From contig NZ_LGDY01000090.1 in NCBI RefSeq assembly GCF_001279525.1, positions 83,378 to 147,377 of the forward strand: a DNA stretch of 64,000 bases, written 5' to 3'. Source of the DNA: Nocardia sp. NRRL S-836. GTDB lineage: Bacteria > Actinomycetota > Actinomycetes > Mycobacteriales > Pseudonocardiaceae. The notes beneath the pieces were generated by a model, which saw only the letters and a list, made by a program, of their open reading frames with translations, was not told the DNA's origin and made no database searches. A program made the translations under genes and the position numbers. Shown in pieces: positions 1 to 6,746 of this stretch (the stretch's first letter is position 1; each line of letters starts with the position of its first letter).

Positions 1-239
1 GACAGTTCGCGCACGATCGCGAACATGACGGGTTGCTCCACCTGGGACACGGGCCTGGCCCGCATCGCCCGCAGCGCGAGCTTGTCGGAGTTGAAGTACG
101 CGTAGGCGTTCACGCCCAAGGCCAGCAGCAGGCCGATGACCAGTGCCGTGCGGCCGAACAGGCTGCTGATCACGATGATCAGCGCGCTCATCCCGCCGAG
201 CAGCAAGGCGGTCTTCAACCCGTTGATGTGCTTGTGCAC
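1..239 (-). CDS. htpX: Protease HtpX homologue, N-terminal part, runs off left edge
   Basis: This is the first 79 or so residues of an HtpX-type membrane zinc metalloprotease (M48 family), which degrades misfolded membrane proteins. The start is read as the GTG at 239-237, preceded by GGAGG about 7 nt upstream. The protein opens HKHINGLKTALLLGG, followed by a hydrophobic hairpin and then NAYAYFNSDKLALRAMRARP, which matches the family's N-terminal signature of two membrane segments and the 'SDKLAL' motif. The catalytic HExxH lies beyond the window. It is the last visible gene of a minus-strand run with the nuoB/C/I-like genes, 19 bp downstream of the nuoI-like stop. The family call is strong; completeness cannot be judged. 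Confidence 0.85.
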   Translation of the reverse strand, partial: MHKHINGLKTALLLGGMSALIIVISSLFGRTALVIGLLLALGVNAYAYFNSDKLALRAMRARPVSQVEQPVMFAIVREL

Positions 240-258
240 GGTTCCGCCTCCGGGTTCC

Positions 259-723
259 TCACGTCCTCCCCCTCAACGAACCCGGACGCCTGCCAGTTCC
301 GGTGGCCGTCTCCGGCGCCGGTTCCGCGGCGGGATCGAGCGCGGGTGGCGGCGGCACCTGGTCGATCCACGTCGCCAGCACGTCCCGCTCGTGGACGAGC
401 TCCGCGACGGCACCGTCGCCGTCGACCGACCCCGTGCCCGGATAGCCGAACTCCGGCGCCCAGTGCAGCGCGTCGAACGGGCAGACCTCGACGCAGATGC
501 CGCAGTACAGGCACTGGCCGTAGTCGATCGCGAACCGGTCGAGCACGTTGCGGCTGCGCGGGCGGGCGCTGCCGGGCTGCTGTTCGACCTCGGTGTGCGA
601 CGTGATGTGGATGCACCAGTCGGGGCACTCACGCGCGCAGATCATGCACACGGTGCAGTTGGCCTCCAACAGCGCGATAACGCCCCTCGTGCGCGGCGGA
701 AGGCTGTTCTCCGGCCCGGTCAT
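259..723 (-). CDS. NuoI-like 2x[4Fe-4S] ferredoxin subunit
   Basis: A 154-residue ferredoxin-like protein with two clustered cysteine motifs, [12 protein letters not shown] near residue 23 and [12 protein letters not shown] near residue 72, the NuoI/HycB arrangement for two [4Fe-4S] clusters. It would pass electrons between a flavin or ferredoxin donor and the NuoB-like N2-type cluster. The ATG at 723 overlaps the stop of the nuoC-like gene by 4 bp (ATGA), so translation is probably coupled. The C-terminal 45 residues are proline/alanine-rich and unlike NuoI. It is a second, divergent copy: the housekeeping nuoI is at 25928-26458. Confidence 0.85.
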   Translation of the reverse strand: MTGPENSLPPRTRGVIALLEANCTVCMICARECPDWCIHITSHTEVEQQPGSARPRSRNVLDRFAIDYGQCLYCGICVEVCPFDALHWAPEFGYPGTGSVDGDGAVAELVHERDVLATWIDQVPPPPALDPAAEPAPETATGTGRRPGSLRGRT

Positions 724-1253
724 GACGTGCCTTCCTCTTCACGGCGCGGGCCCCACGACGGGTCCGGCACTCCGGGTGGTGCGGTGCGGCGGCGGCTCGG
801 CGCGCTGGTGTTGTCCTCACCCGGCTCCAGACGGCCCGGCCACGGGCGCACGACGCGTGCGGCGAGCACGAAGTCCTTGCGCAGCGGGTGGCCCTTGAAG
901 CTGTCGGGCAGCAGCAGGTGGTCCGCGGGCGTGGTGAGCGCGATGCCGAACATCTCGGCCGCCTCGCGTTCGTGCCACTCGGCGCCCTTCCACAGGTGCG
1001 CGACGCCGGGCAGCGCGTCGTCCGGGCCGACCTCGGTGCGCAGCATGACGCCTTCGCGCGTGCGCGGGTCGATGACGTGCAGGAACACCGCGTGGCGTTG
1101 CCCGGCCGCACCCGGCCGGCCCGCGTCCTCGACGCCGAGCCAGTCGAACATCACGAAGCCCTGTTCGTGGTGCGCGGTGGCGGTGGCGAGCCAGTCGGCC
1201 AGCTCCACGTGGTGGACGGTCTGGCCGAACGCGGTCTTCGGGGTGGTGGTCAC
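720..1253 (-). CDS. NuoC-like 30 kDa subunit of a second complex-I-type cluster
   Basis: A 177-residue protein resembling the 30 kDa subunit (NuoC/HycE N-terminus) of complex I-like hydrogenases and dehydrogenases. The signature region reads [12 protein letters not shown], then [16 protein letters not shown], equivalent to the family's 'W.RE..DMFGI...GHP.LRKDYPL'. The start is taken as GTG at 1253, which overlaps the nuoB-like stop (GTGA). The N-terminal half is shorter than in the housekeeping NuoC at 33653-34405. No 49 kDa (NuoD) gene follows, so the partner large subunit must be elsewhere or lost. Confidence 0.8.
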   Translation of the reverse strand: MTTTPKTAFGQTVHHVELADWLATATAHHEQGFVMFDWLGVEDAGRPGAAGQRHAVFLHVIDPRTREGVMLRTEVGPDDALPGVAHLWKGAEWHEREAAEMFGIALTTPADHLLLPDSFKGHPLRKDFVLAARVVRPWPGRLEPGEDNTSAPSRRRTAPPGVPDPSWGPRREEEGTS

Positions 1254-1660
1254 GCGTTCACCAGCCGGTGCAGCGCCTTGAGGCCTTCGAGCAGCGCTTC
1301 CGGCCGCGGCGGGCAGCCGGGAACGGCGACGTGGACCGGCAGCGCCTGGTCGATGCCCTTGGTGACGCTGTAGGAGTCCCAGTACGGACCGCCGGTGTTG
1401 CTGCACGCGCCCACGGAGATCACGTACCTCGGTTCCGGCATGGCCTCGTAACTGCGGAGCACAGCGGGCAACATGACGTCCGTGACGGTGCCGGAGACGA
1501 CGAGGACGTGCGCCTCGCCCGCGCCGTCGACCGGCGTGACGCCGAGGTCGGGGAGGCGGTCGAGCGCTGCCATCACCTCGACCCCGCAGCAGGCGAGTCC
1601 GAGTTCGAGCACGGTGACCTGGTAGGTGGTGCCCCATTCCAGGCGAGCGGAAGCCGTCAC
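1250..1660 (-). CDS. NuoB-like [4Fe-4S] subunit of a second complex-I-type cluster
   Basis: A NuoB-family protein that would hold the N2-type [4Fe-4S] cluster. All four ligand cysteines are visible: the tandem pair in [10 protein letters not shown], one in [10 protein letters not shown], and one in [11 protein letters not shown]. The start is uncertain. The GTG at 1660 gives 136 residues beginning just before the conserved LEWGTTY segment; an upstream GTG at 1777 would add 39 residues of unconvincing sequence running into the divergent regulatory region. It is the first gene of the minus-strand set nuoB-nuoC-nuoI-htpX and diverges from the LysR gene. It is clearly different from the housekeeping nuoB at 34402-34953. 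Confidence 0.75.
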   Translation of the reverse strand: MTASARLEWGTTYQVTVLELGLACCGVEVMAALDRLPDLGVTPVDGAGEAHVLVVSGTVTDVMLPAVLRSYEAMPEPRYVISVGACSNTGGPYWDSYSVTKGIDQALPVHVAVPGCPPRPEALLEGLKALHRLVNA

Positions 1661-1795
1661 AACCAGCGAGGGTAATACTTGGGGGCCCGCCGGCTCGCGC
1701 CTGGCGGACCCCCACCCCCCAATGATTCCCCCCGGAATCGGCTCCCACGCGTGGTCGCCGCGGATAGTTTTGTACACCGCTGGATAAGTGTCCAG

Positions 1796-1859
1796 AGATT
1801 CATCAACTGAATCTGCAGATAATTTGTCTGCGAACTGCGGTCAAGTTCAGTTCAACTGA
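1796..1859. promoter_or_regulatory. Two palindromes between nuoB-like gene and lysR, probable operators
   Basis: Two inverted repeats lie in the divergent intergenic region. The first is AGATTCA, 5 nt, TGAATCT at 1796-1814 (perfect 7-bp arms). The second is TCAGTT, C, AACTGA at 1847-1859 (perfect 6-bp arms). They share the core TCAACTGA. The spacing and the divergent LysR gene suggest LysR-type binding sites; the regulator assignment is inference. Confidence 0.5.
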
Positions 1860-1885
1860 TCGGTAGATCACCAGAGAGGGTCCCG

Positions 1886-2917
1886 ATGTCCGGCTCGTCC
1901 CAGTTGGTGCTTCCCACCAGCACGTCACTGCACCGTCTGCTGAACATGCCCGGCGCTCTCCTGGATACCACATTGGACCAGCTCAGGACGCTGTTGACGG
2001 TTCACGAGACCCGTTCGGCCCTGCGGGCGGCGCGTGCGTTGGGGCGTGAGCAGTCGAGCGTGCAGAAGCAGCTGGACACGTTGAACAGGAACTTCCGGGA
2101 ACTGTGCGGTGAACCGCTGGTGGTCAAGCAGGGACGCGGAAAAGACGTGCTGTTCACGCCCACCGGTGAGTCGCTCGTCGAATTGGCGCGGGACACGCTC
2201 GCGGAGTGGCTCGACGGAATTCACGAGTGCCGCCGCAAGCTCGGAACCACCGTCACCGTCGGCACCACCCGATACATGCTCGACACGCTCGCGAAGGCCT
2301 GGCACCACGTCGCCGGCGAGTTCCGCGAGCGCGACGTGGACCTCAAGGTCGTGCACATCCGCACCAAGGACATCTGGGCGAAGCTGGAGACGCGCGAGGT
2401 CGACGTGGTGTGCGGCAGCGTCGTGACGCGGGCGGGCGCGGGCTGGGAGCGGCCGGAGTTCGAGGTGATCGAGTGGCGGCGCGGCGGCCTGGCGTTGCTG
2501 ACGAACCTGCCGGAGACGGTCATCGGCGACCGGGTGCGGGTGCCGCAGCTGCGCTCGGTGCCGCTGGTGGTGCCGGGGGCGGGGTTGATCGCGGAGTTCC
2601 TGCGCGGCTGGTTCGGTCCCGACTACCGGCAGAGCATCGACATCGCCGCGGAGATCGACGAGATCCAGTACGGCATCTCGCTGCTGCGCTCGAACCTCGT
2701 CCAGGGGGCCATGATCGTGACGTCTGGTTTGGGCGTGGTGGCGTCGAACAACGAGCTCCGGGAGGGCGACGGCCTCCGGGTCGTCCAGCTCGCGGACGAC
2801 ACGCTGGAGCGCCTTGTCGGCGTTTTCGCCCGAACGGACGAGCTGGCGAAGCACCCGGCCGACCACCCCCTGAGCCTGCTGTGGGCGGCCTTCACAGCAG
2901 AAGCGCCCCGGCCGTAG
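1886..2917 (+). CDS. LysR-family transcriptional regulator
   Basis: A 343-residue regulator. The N-terminal winged helix-turn-helix covers about residues 29-90 (LDQLRTLLTVHETRSALRAARALG, then EQSSVQKQLDTLN), and a periplasmic-binding-protein-like effector domain follows from about residue 120. AGAGAGGG about 6 nt upstream supports the ATG at 1886, but an ATG at 1946 just before the DNA-binding domain is a credible alternative. It is divergent from the nuoB/C/I-like set, the classic layout for a LysR protein controlling its neighbour, and palindromes lie between them. The effector is unknown. The fold assignment is secure; the target is inferred from position. Confidence 0.85.
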   Translation: MSGSSQLVLPTSTSLHRLLNMPGALLDTTLDQLRTLLTVHETRSALRAARALGREQSSVQKQLDTLNRNFRELCGEPLVVKQGRGKDVLFTPTGESLVELARDTLAEWLDGIHECRRKLGTTVTVGTTRYMLDTLAKAWHHVAGEFRERDVDLKVVHIRTKDIWAKLETREVDVVCGSVVTRAGAGWERPEFEVIEWRRGGLALLTNLPETVIGDRVRVPQLRSVPLVVPGAGLIAEFLRGWFGPDYRQSIDIAAEIDEIQYGISLLRSNLVQGAMIVTSGLGVVASNNELREGDGLRVVQLADDTLERLVGVFARTDELAKHPADHPLSLLWAAFTAEAPRP

Positions 2918-2942
2918 CCGAGGCGCTCGCTGTCGATCCGTA

Positions 2943-3095
2943 CTACTGCGTTTTCGCGGGTGTCATGGCTTCGTGCTCAGGCCTGCGGGGTTCGACCTCC
3001 GGACGGTGCTGGGCTTTGGCCATCTTGGCCAGCCAGCTCGTCGCCTCCGAGCGGATCTTCGCCAGCTCGGCGTCGGGTGCCTGTTGCTCGTTCAT
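2943..3095 (-). CDS. Small hypothetical protein, 50 aa
   Basis: A short charged protein (starts MNEQQAPDAELAKIRSEAT, ends EAMTPAKTQ) with an amphipathic helix rich in Ala, Lys and Glu in its first half and a polar tail. The ATG at 3095 has AGGGAG 7 nt upstream, which is why the longer in-frame extension to 3218 was not used. No domain recognised. It converges with the lysR gene. The good ribosome-binding site is the main support. Confidence 0.55.
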   Translation of the reverse strand: MNEQQAPDAELAKIRSEATSWLAKMAKAQHRPEVEPRRPEHEAMTPAKTQ

Positions 3096-3242
3096 CGGCC
3101 ACTCCCTGCGTTCGGGGATCGCTTCGATGGGAGCACTACCGGGCGTGTGCCCGCTAGGGCCGCCATTCTTGTGGGTGAACCTTGTTGACAGCATCGTCCG
3201 TCGATGGACTCCGCGCACCCCGACACGGCGGCACCGGCGTTC

Positions 3243-4034
3243 TCAGTACCCCAGGTACCCGCCACCCAGGTTCATGTTGACCAGACCGGGGTGGTTGTGG
3301 AAGCCGCCGTAGCGCGCGTAGGTGTAGCGGACACCGGCGATGATGTTGTCGACCGGCGCCAGGATGTTGTCGTACCCCGGCAGCTTGTACGCGCGGAACG
3401 TCGGGTCGATGCACTGCATGAGGCCCTTGGACGGCGTGCCGCGCAGTGCGTTGGAGTCCCAGTTGTTGACGGCGTTCGGGTTGCCGTTCGACTCCTTGAT
3501 GATGATCGTGTAGATCTCGTCGACGCTGCTGTTGTCGATGTTGGTGCCGTTGGCCTGCAGGACCTTGATGGCTTCCTTGATCCAGCCCTCGACCTCGCGC
3601 TGCTTGGCCGGCTTGCGCATCTCGATCTGGCGCTCGGCCTCGACGCGGGCCGCTTCCAGCCGCTGGGCGTGCGCGTCCTTGGCGATCTTGCTCGCCTGCT
3701 CGAACGTCTGCATCGCGTACATCTGCTGGAACTGCAGGAGGCGGCCGACCTCACCACCGGGGTTCACGTCGTGCACGGTCTTCACGGCCGGCTGCGTGTC
3801 CGGGATCGACCCCAGCTCGGCGGCACCCGACGCGAGGTCGGTGGCGGAACCACTGGTCGCGGCGTTGGCGATGGCGGCGGTGCCGGCGGCGACACCCGCT
3901 GCGACGACGATGGCGCTCACGCGGTGAGCGAGCGGAACCTTGTCGTCCTCGGCGCGGTGGGCGCCAGGCTTCACTTCTGCTTTGGGCACGACCGTGTACA
4001 CGGTTCGGCCGGCGGACTTGCTGTGCCGGGCCAA
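3243..4034 (-). CDS. Secreted or anchored lytic transglycosylase (SLT domain)
   Basis: A 263-residue cell-wall hydrolase that would cleave the MurNAc-GlcNAc glycosidic bond of peptidoglycan. Residues 37-60 form a hydrophobic signal or anchor segment (AIVVAAGVAAGTAAIANA). Residues 100-160 are a charged alpha-helical stretch. The C-terminal half is a Transglycosylase SLT domain with the catalytic Glu in IIIKESNGNPNA (E181), the substrate-binding GLMQ motif at 204-207, and the late Tyr-rich YARYGGF segment. The arginine/lysine-rich N-terminus before the hydrophobic segment is typical of actinobacterial proteins of this class. The long untranslated leader upstream may carry regulation. Monocistronic. 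Confidence 0.85.
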   Translation of the reverse strand: MARHSKSAGRTVYTVVPKAEVKPGAHRAEDDKVPLAHRVSAIVVAAGVAAGTAAIANAATSGSATDLASGAAELGSIPDTQPAVKTVHDVNPGGEVGRLLQFQQMYAMQTFEQASKIAKDAHAQRLEAARVEAERQIEMRKPAKQREVEGWIKEAIKVLQANGTNIDNSSVDEIYTIIIKESNGNPNAVNNWDSNALRGTPSKGLMQCIDPTFRAYKLPGYDNILAPVDNIIAGVRYTYARYGGFHNHPGLVNMNLGGGYLGY

Positions 4035-4494
4035 GGGGGAGCCTCCTGCGTCGGGGAGCTTGGTCTCCGGCGTTCCCGGCGGGGGATTCCGGGCGGACTC
4101 GCGGGACTCACGAACTGCGGTTCCTGTGTCCTGCCGGTGACCAAACCGTTATCGGCGGGCGAGAACGTAACCTCGCGTCACCAGCACAGGCAAGCGTGAG
4201 CGCCCGTTGGGTGACTCTCGTCACGTTTCTGATGACATGGACTATCCGTCGCTAACAGACAGTCAGCGGTTCTGTGAATGCTTCATCGTCGCCTCCTGAC
4301 GAACTGGCGCAGCTGTCTGTCAGGTCGACCGCGTTGTGGGTTATCGGGATGTCCACGCGACCGAGTGACATCGTGACGTGCCGTGGGTGCGGTCCATTCT
4401 TTTGTGCTGACCTGCGGAGACTTGATCGCTTGACCGGGTCGTTCGCCTTCTCGCAGAGGGGTACGGAAGGGCAGGCCCCGCGGTTCACGGCACC
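4035..4494. other. Non-coding region upstream of the SLT gene
   Basis: 460 bp with no convincing gene. The half next to the SLT start is GC-rich and could fold (CCGGCG and CGCCGG elements near 4069-4085), so it may be a structured 5' leader; I could not match it to a known riboswitch. An inverted repeat ACAGACAG (4255-4262) / CTGTCTGT (4313-4320) lies in the promoter-distal part. Short ORFs at 4274-4498 (+) and 4252-4617 (-) lack start signals and recognisable content. Confidence 0.4.
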
Positions 4495-4955
4495 ATGAAA
4501 CTCATGGGGGACCACAAGAGAGTGACGCGCGATCCAACAGATCGGGCGGCCCGACGTGCCGCGGCGCGCGAGGCGGTCCTGGCGGCCCGTGCCGAGGCCA
4601 CGCGCCCGTGGTGGCAACGCCGCCTGGTCGCGTGGCTGACCGCACTCCCCGCCGCTTCTGGCGCGAGCTCAGGTGGTGGGGCTCGGAGCTCGGCGAGGGC
4701 GTTGCCGAGGTGCTGCTGGCGTGGGCCGCGCTCGGTTTCGTGTTCGTGGTCGGCCTGCTCGGGTCGCTGGCGTGGCGGACCGCACCGCTGCCGACCGCCG
4801 TCCTCGCGGCCGGCGCGGTGGCGTTCCTGGCCTTCGGCGGCGTCGAGTTCTTCCGTTCCCGCCGCCGAGGCCGCCTGACGACGCTCGCGGTGTGCGCGTT
4901 CGGTTTCGTGCTGCTGTGGGTGGCGCTGTCGCTCTGGCCTTACCGGTTGTTCTGA
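4495..4955 (+). pseudogene. Small membrane protein gene split by an apparent frameshift
   Basis: Two overlapping plus-strand frames look like halves of one protein. The first (ATG at 4495 or 4504) reads a charged N-terminus, GDHKRVTRDPTDRAARRAAAR, then RPWWQRRLVAWLTALP. The other frame, entered around 4648-4655, continues RRFWRELRWWGSELGEGV, then two or three hydrophobic segments (LLAWAALGFVFVVGLLG, LPTAVLAAGAVAFLAFGG, LTTLAVCAFGFVLLWVALSL), and stops at 4955. A one-base deletion, or two-base insertion, near 4650 would join them. Either the gene is broken or the assembly has an indel. Its 3' end overlaps the convergent gene by 16 bp. No function is known. Confidence 0.55.
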
Positions 4956-5323
4956 CGTTTCTGCTCCAGCGCCTTCAGCACCCAGTCGGGACTGTCGCTG
5001 GGCCCGCTGTTGAACGCGATCGCCGCCTCCGGCTGGTACCAGTGGACGAGGTTCACCACCTGCTGGAACACCTCCAGCAGCTCCGGTTGCTTCCTGATGC
5101 CGCCCCCGACCACCACGCAGTCGTACGACCGTTCCTGGAGCTTCGCGGCGATCTCGGCCTGCGCCGCGCCGCCCAGCCCGTCGAAGTCGATGAGCAGCAG
5201 CTCTTCCGCGAGACCGAGCTCCGCGGCGTGCCTGCTGCCGAGCTCGATGGCCGCGGCGACGGCGTCCGGGTCGAAGCCGGGGATGGTGTGGGGGTCGAAG
5301 CCGATGACGAGAACTGTGGGCAC
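4940..5323 (-). CDS. Conserved hypothetical protein, Rossmann-like
   Basis: A 127-residue protein with alternating strands and helices: VLVIGFD at the start, ELLLIDFDGLGG near residue 60, CVVVGGGIRK near residue 73, then an LLEVFQQVVNLVHWY helix. The pattern suggests a small alpha/beta fold, but I recognise no catalytic motif. The ATG at 5323 gives MPTVLVIGFD with no extension needed. It ends convergently with the frameshifted membrane protein gene. A hairpin pair separates it from the gene upstream on the same strand. Function unknown. Confidence 0.7.
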   Translation of the reverse strand: MPTVLVIGFDPHTIPGFDPDAVAAAIELGSRHAAELGLAEELLLIDFDGLGGAAQAEIAAKLQERSYDCVVVGGGIRKQPELLEVFQQVVNLVHWYQPEAAIAFNSGPSDSPDWVLKALEQKRQNNR

Positions 5324-5354
5324 CGCCGGAGGCTACTGCGATGATCTTGGTCGT

Positions 5355-5401
5355 GTCCCGGCGTTATTTCCGGGACCGGGCCCTCGACGGCGAGGGCCCG
5401 G
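5355..5401 (-). terminator. Two adjacent hairpins downstream of the 5407-5682 gene
   Basis: GTCCCGG (5355-5361) pairs with CCGGGAC (5370-5376). Immediately next, CCGGGCCCTCG (5376-5386) pairs perfectly with CGAGGGCCCGG (5391-5401) across an ACGG loop. They sit between two minus-strand genes and probably terminate the upstream one. There is no clear U-tract. Confidence 0.5.
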
Positions 5402-5406
5402 CGCAC

Positions 5407-5682
5407 TCAGCCCGCGGGTGCGACCTCGAACCCCGCGATACCGGCCCTCATGCCGAGGAGCCACATCAGCACGGTGGCCGCGCCCAACAACATGGCGACG
5501 CCCAGCGCGAGCGTGAGCAGACGCCACAACAGCGACCAGCTCGACGTGTGGTGTCGGATCGTGGACCAGAGGTTCTCGGCGGCCCCTTCGCCGCGGCGGG
5601 TACAGGGGTGCAGGTCGGCCGGTACGACCGACCGTTCGTCGTCCGCGTGGTTCGTGGCGGCGGACCGACTGGCTAACGTCAC
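5407..5682 (-). CDS. Small single-pass membrane protein, 91 aa
   Basis: A 91-residue protein with a hydrophilic N-terminal half containing one Cys, followed by a long hydrophobic segment (LLWRLLTLALGVAMLLGAATVLMWLLGM, about residues 51-78) and a short exterior tail. The start is the GTG at 5682, with AAGGAG 10 nt upstream. It is a separate transcription unit bounded by hairpins. A perfect 12-bp stem-loop lies 57 nt upstream of the start. Function unknown; the predicted topology is all that can be claimed. Confidence 0.6.
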   Translation of the reverse strand: MTLASRSAATNHADDERSVVPADLHPCTRRGEGAAENLWSTIRHHTSSWSLLWRLLTLALGVAMLLGAATVLMWLLGMRAGIAGFEVAPAG

Positions 5683-5739
5683 TGTCGCAAGCTCCTTCGC
5701 TCGTGGGGACGCATCGGTGAGATCCCGGCGAAGGTGATC

Positions 5740-5769
5740 GAACGGCTCCCTCTTGCCAGGGAGCCGTTC
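5740..5769. terminator. Perfect 12-bp stem-loop with T-rich tail
   Basis: GAACGGCTCCCT (5740-5751) pairs exactly with AGGGAGCCGTTC (5758-5769) across CTTGCC. On the plus strand it is followed by CTCTTCTT, resembling an intrinsic terminator, but no plus-strand gene ends here. On the minus strand it lies in the leader region of the 5407-5682 gene and could be an attenuator. Confidence 0.6.
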
Positions 5770-6127
5770 CTCTTCTTAGGCGTGTGCCTCCGGGCGATGG
5801 CCAGCGTATGGAGCCGAAGGGTGTGTGTACGGGCGTTGGTCGTTGAGCGGCCGTGTGGGCACGGTGGAGAGCAGAGGCGTTAACGGGCGGGTGGTCGCCT
5901 TAGCTGATGTCGATGGAGCTTTGAAAGGTGTTCAGGCGCCTTGAACGGTTGTCCACAGGCGCTGAGATGGCGTCGGCGGGCGATGAGTGGTCGTGGAGAA
6001 TCTCCAATTTATTGGCCCCCTGGTGATTGCCTGCCGTGGATATCGGTCGGGCAGATGGGTGAGCGGCGGGAAATCAGCGGCGACCTGTTGCAGCTGCTCA
6101 CAGGCAAGGCCAGCGGGTGCTCTGAGC

Positions 6128-6177
6128 AAAAAAGATCTGCGCTGGCGAGGGCTTTTGAGCCTTCGCCAGCGCAGATC
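6128..6177 (-). terminator. Strong intrinsic terminator for minus-strand transcription
   Basis: GATCTGCGCTGGCGA (6134-6148) pairs perfectly with TCGCCAGCGCAGATC (6163-6177). The stem extends through a G:T pair and GGCT/AGCC to a short loop. Six A residues at 6128-6133 give a U-tract on the minus-strand transcript. It would end transcription coming from the degenerate minus-strand fragments at 6200-6460. Confidence 0.75.
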
Positions 6178-6289
6178 GAGAATCGCGAAGAGGGTGCGAT
6201 CAGTCCCTGATCTCCATCGTGCGGATCTTGATCCATGCGGCGGTCAGGCGCTCCACCAGCGTGGACGCGAGCCGTTCGCTCCGCCCGCG

Positions 6290-6328
6290 CTTGGCGTTCC
6301 ACGTCTGTTCCACAAGTGGAACGCCAAG
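6290..6328. repeat. Inverted repeat, 13-bp perfect arms
   Basis: CTTGGCGTTCCAC (6290-6302) and its exact complement GTGGAACGCCAAG (6316-6328) are separated by 13 nt that contain a further TTCCAC. It falls inside a degenerate minus-strand reading frame. It could be a recombination site or part of a structured RNA. Confidence 0.5.
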
Positions 6329-6576
6329 TTCCGGTGTCACGATGCGCTGCTGCGTCTGAAGCGGAGCGGTCAGGAGGCGATCGGGAGGTTCCGCGCGGCG
6401 GCCTTGTGCTGTGCGCGGAGCGCCTTGAGCGTCGGGTAGTACGGGCTGTGGGCGCGAGTACACCCCCGTATCCGGAACCTCCAGCCGCCGGAAGATGACG
6501 AGTCAGTAAGCCGCTGTCCCGCTGGCCCATCCCCGTCCTAACCGCCTGTCGCCGAGCACAGTGACCTTGCACTTGA

Positions 6577-6608
6577 CCGGCAAGGACGCCTCCCGGCAAG
6601 GACGCCTC
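6577..6608 (+). repeat. Tandem duplication of a 16-bp unit
   Basis: CCGGCAAGGACGCCTC occurs twice in immediate succession, at 6577-6592 and 6593-6608. No function assigned; it may be a slippage product or a target-site scar at the island edge. Confidence 0.6.
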
Positions 6609-6647
6609 TTGGGGCTCCGCCACATCTCCGCCATGACCACCCATATT

Positions 6648-6739
6648 ATGGAATTCCATGAGCGAAGCTCACAAGTGAAATTCCGCAAATATGCGGAATT
6701 TTGACTGGTCTTACCCTGCGCTACACACTGCACTAGAAT
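6648..6739 (+). promoter_or_regulatory. Promoter and palindromic operators of the 6747 gene
   Basis: Three palindromes stand in a row: ATGGAATTCCAT (6648-6659), GAGC-GAA-GCTC (6660-6670), and AAATTCCGCA, 4 nt, TGCGGAATTT (6678-6701, perfect 10-bp arms). A TAGAAT -10 element at 6734-6739 lies 17 bp after TTACCC (6711-6716). Transcription would start at or next to the GTG at 6747, so the message is probably leaderless. The large palindrome sits just upstream of the -35, a position suited to repression or activation. The binding protein is unknown. Confidence 0.55.
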
Positions 6740-6746
6740 CACTGAA

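Larger units (their letters stand above)
5770..6746. other. Non-coding or degenerate left flank of the low-GC island
   Basis: Nearly 1 kb without a secure gene. Several minus-strand fragments look coding but are cut by stops and frame changes. One is the tail 'ELGVPLVEQTWNAKRGRSER' onward, ending at 6200 (within an open frame 6200-6463). A second, in another frame, is YYPTLKALRAQHKAAARNLP, ending near 6375. They may be remnants of a mobile-element gene, but I cannot name it. The stretch also holds two long hairpins, a tandem repeat, and the palindromes before the 6747 gene, listed separately. Confidence 0.4.

Noticed and set aside
4035..4200. Possible c-di-AMP (ydaO-type) riboswitch before the SLT transglycosylase gene
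   Set aside because: Cell-wall hydrolase genes in actinobacteria often have one, and the leader is long and GC-rich, but I could not find the conserved core segments of that class. Only a covariance-model search could revive it.
4274..4498. Plus-strand ORF of 74 codons with a CRGCG-FFC motif
   Set aside because: No ribosome-binding site, no homology I recognise, and it lies in the non-coding leader between two genes; the opposite strand is equally open.
6009..6659. Minus-strand ORF of 216 codons
   Set aside because: Composition is Arg/Ser/Thr-rich in the manner of a shadow frame, it reads through the strong terminator hairpin at 6128-6177, and competing frames look more coding in short stretches.
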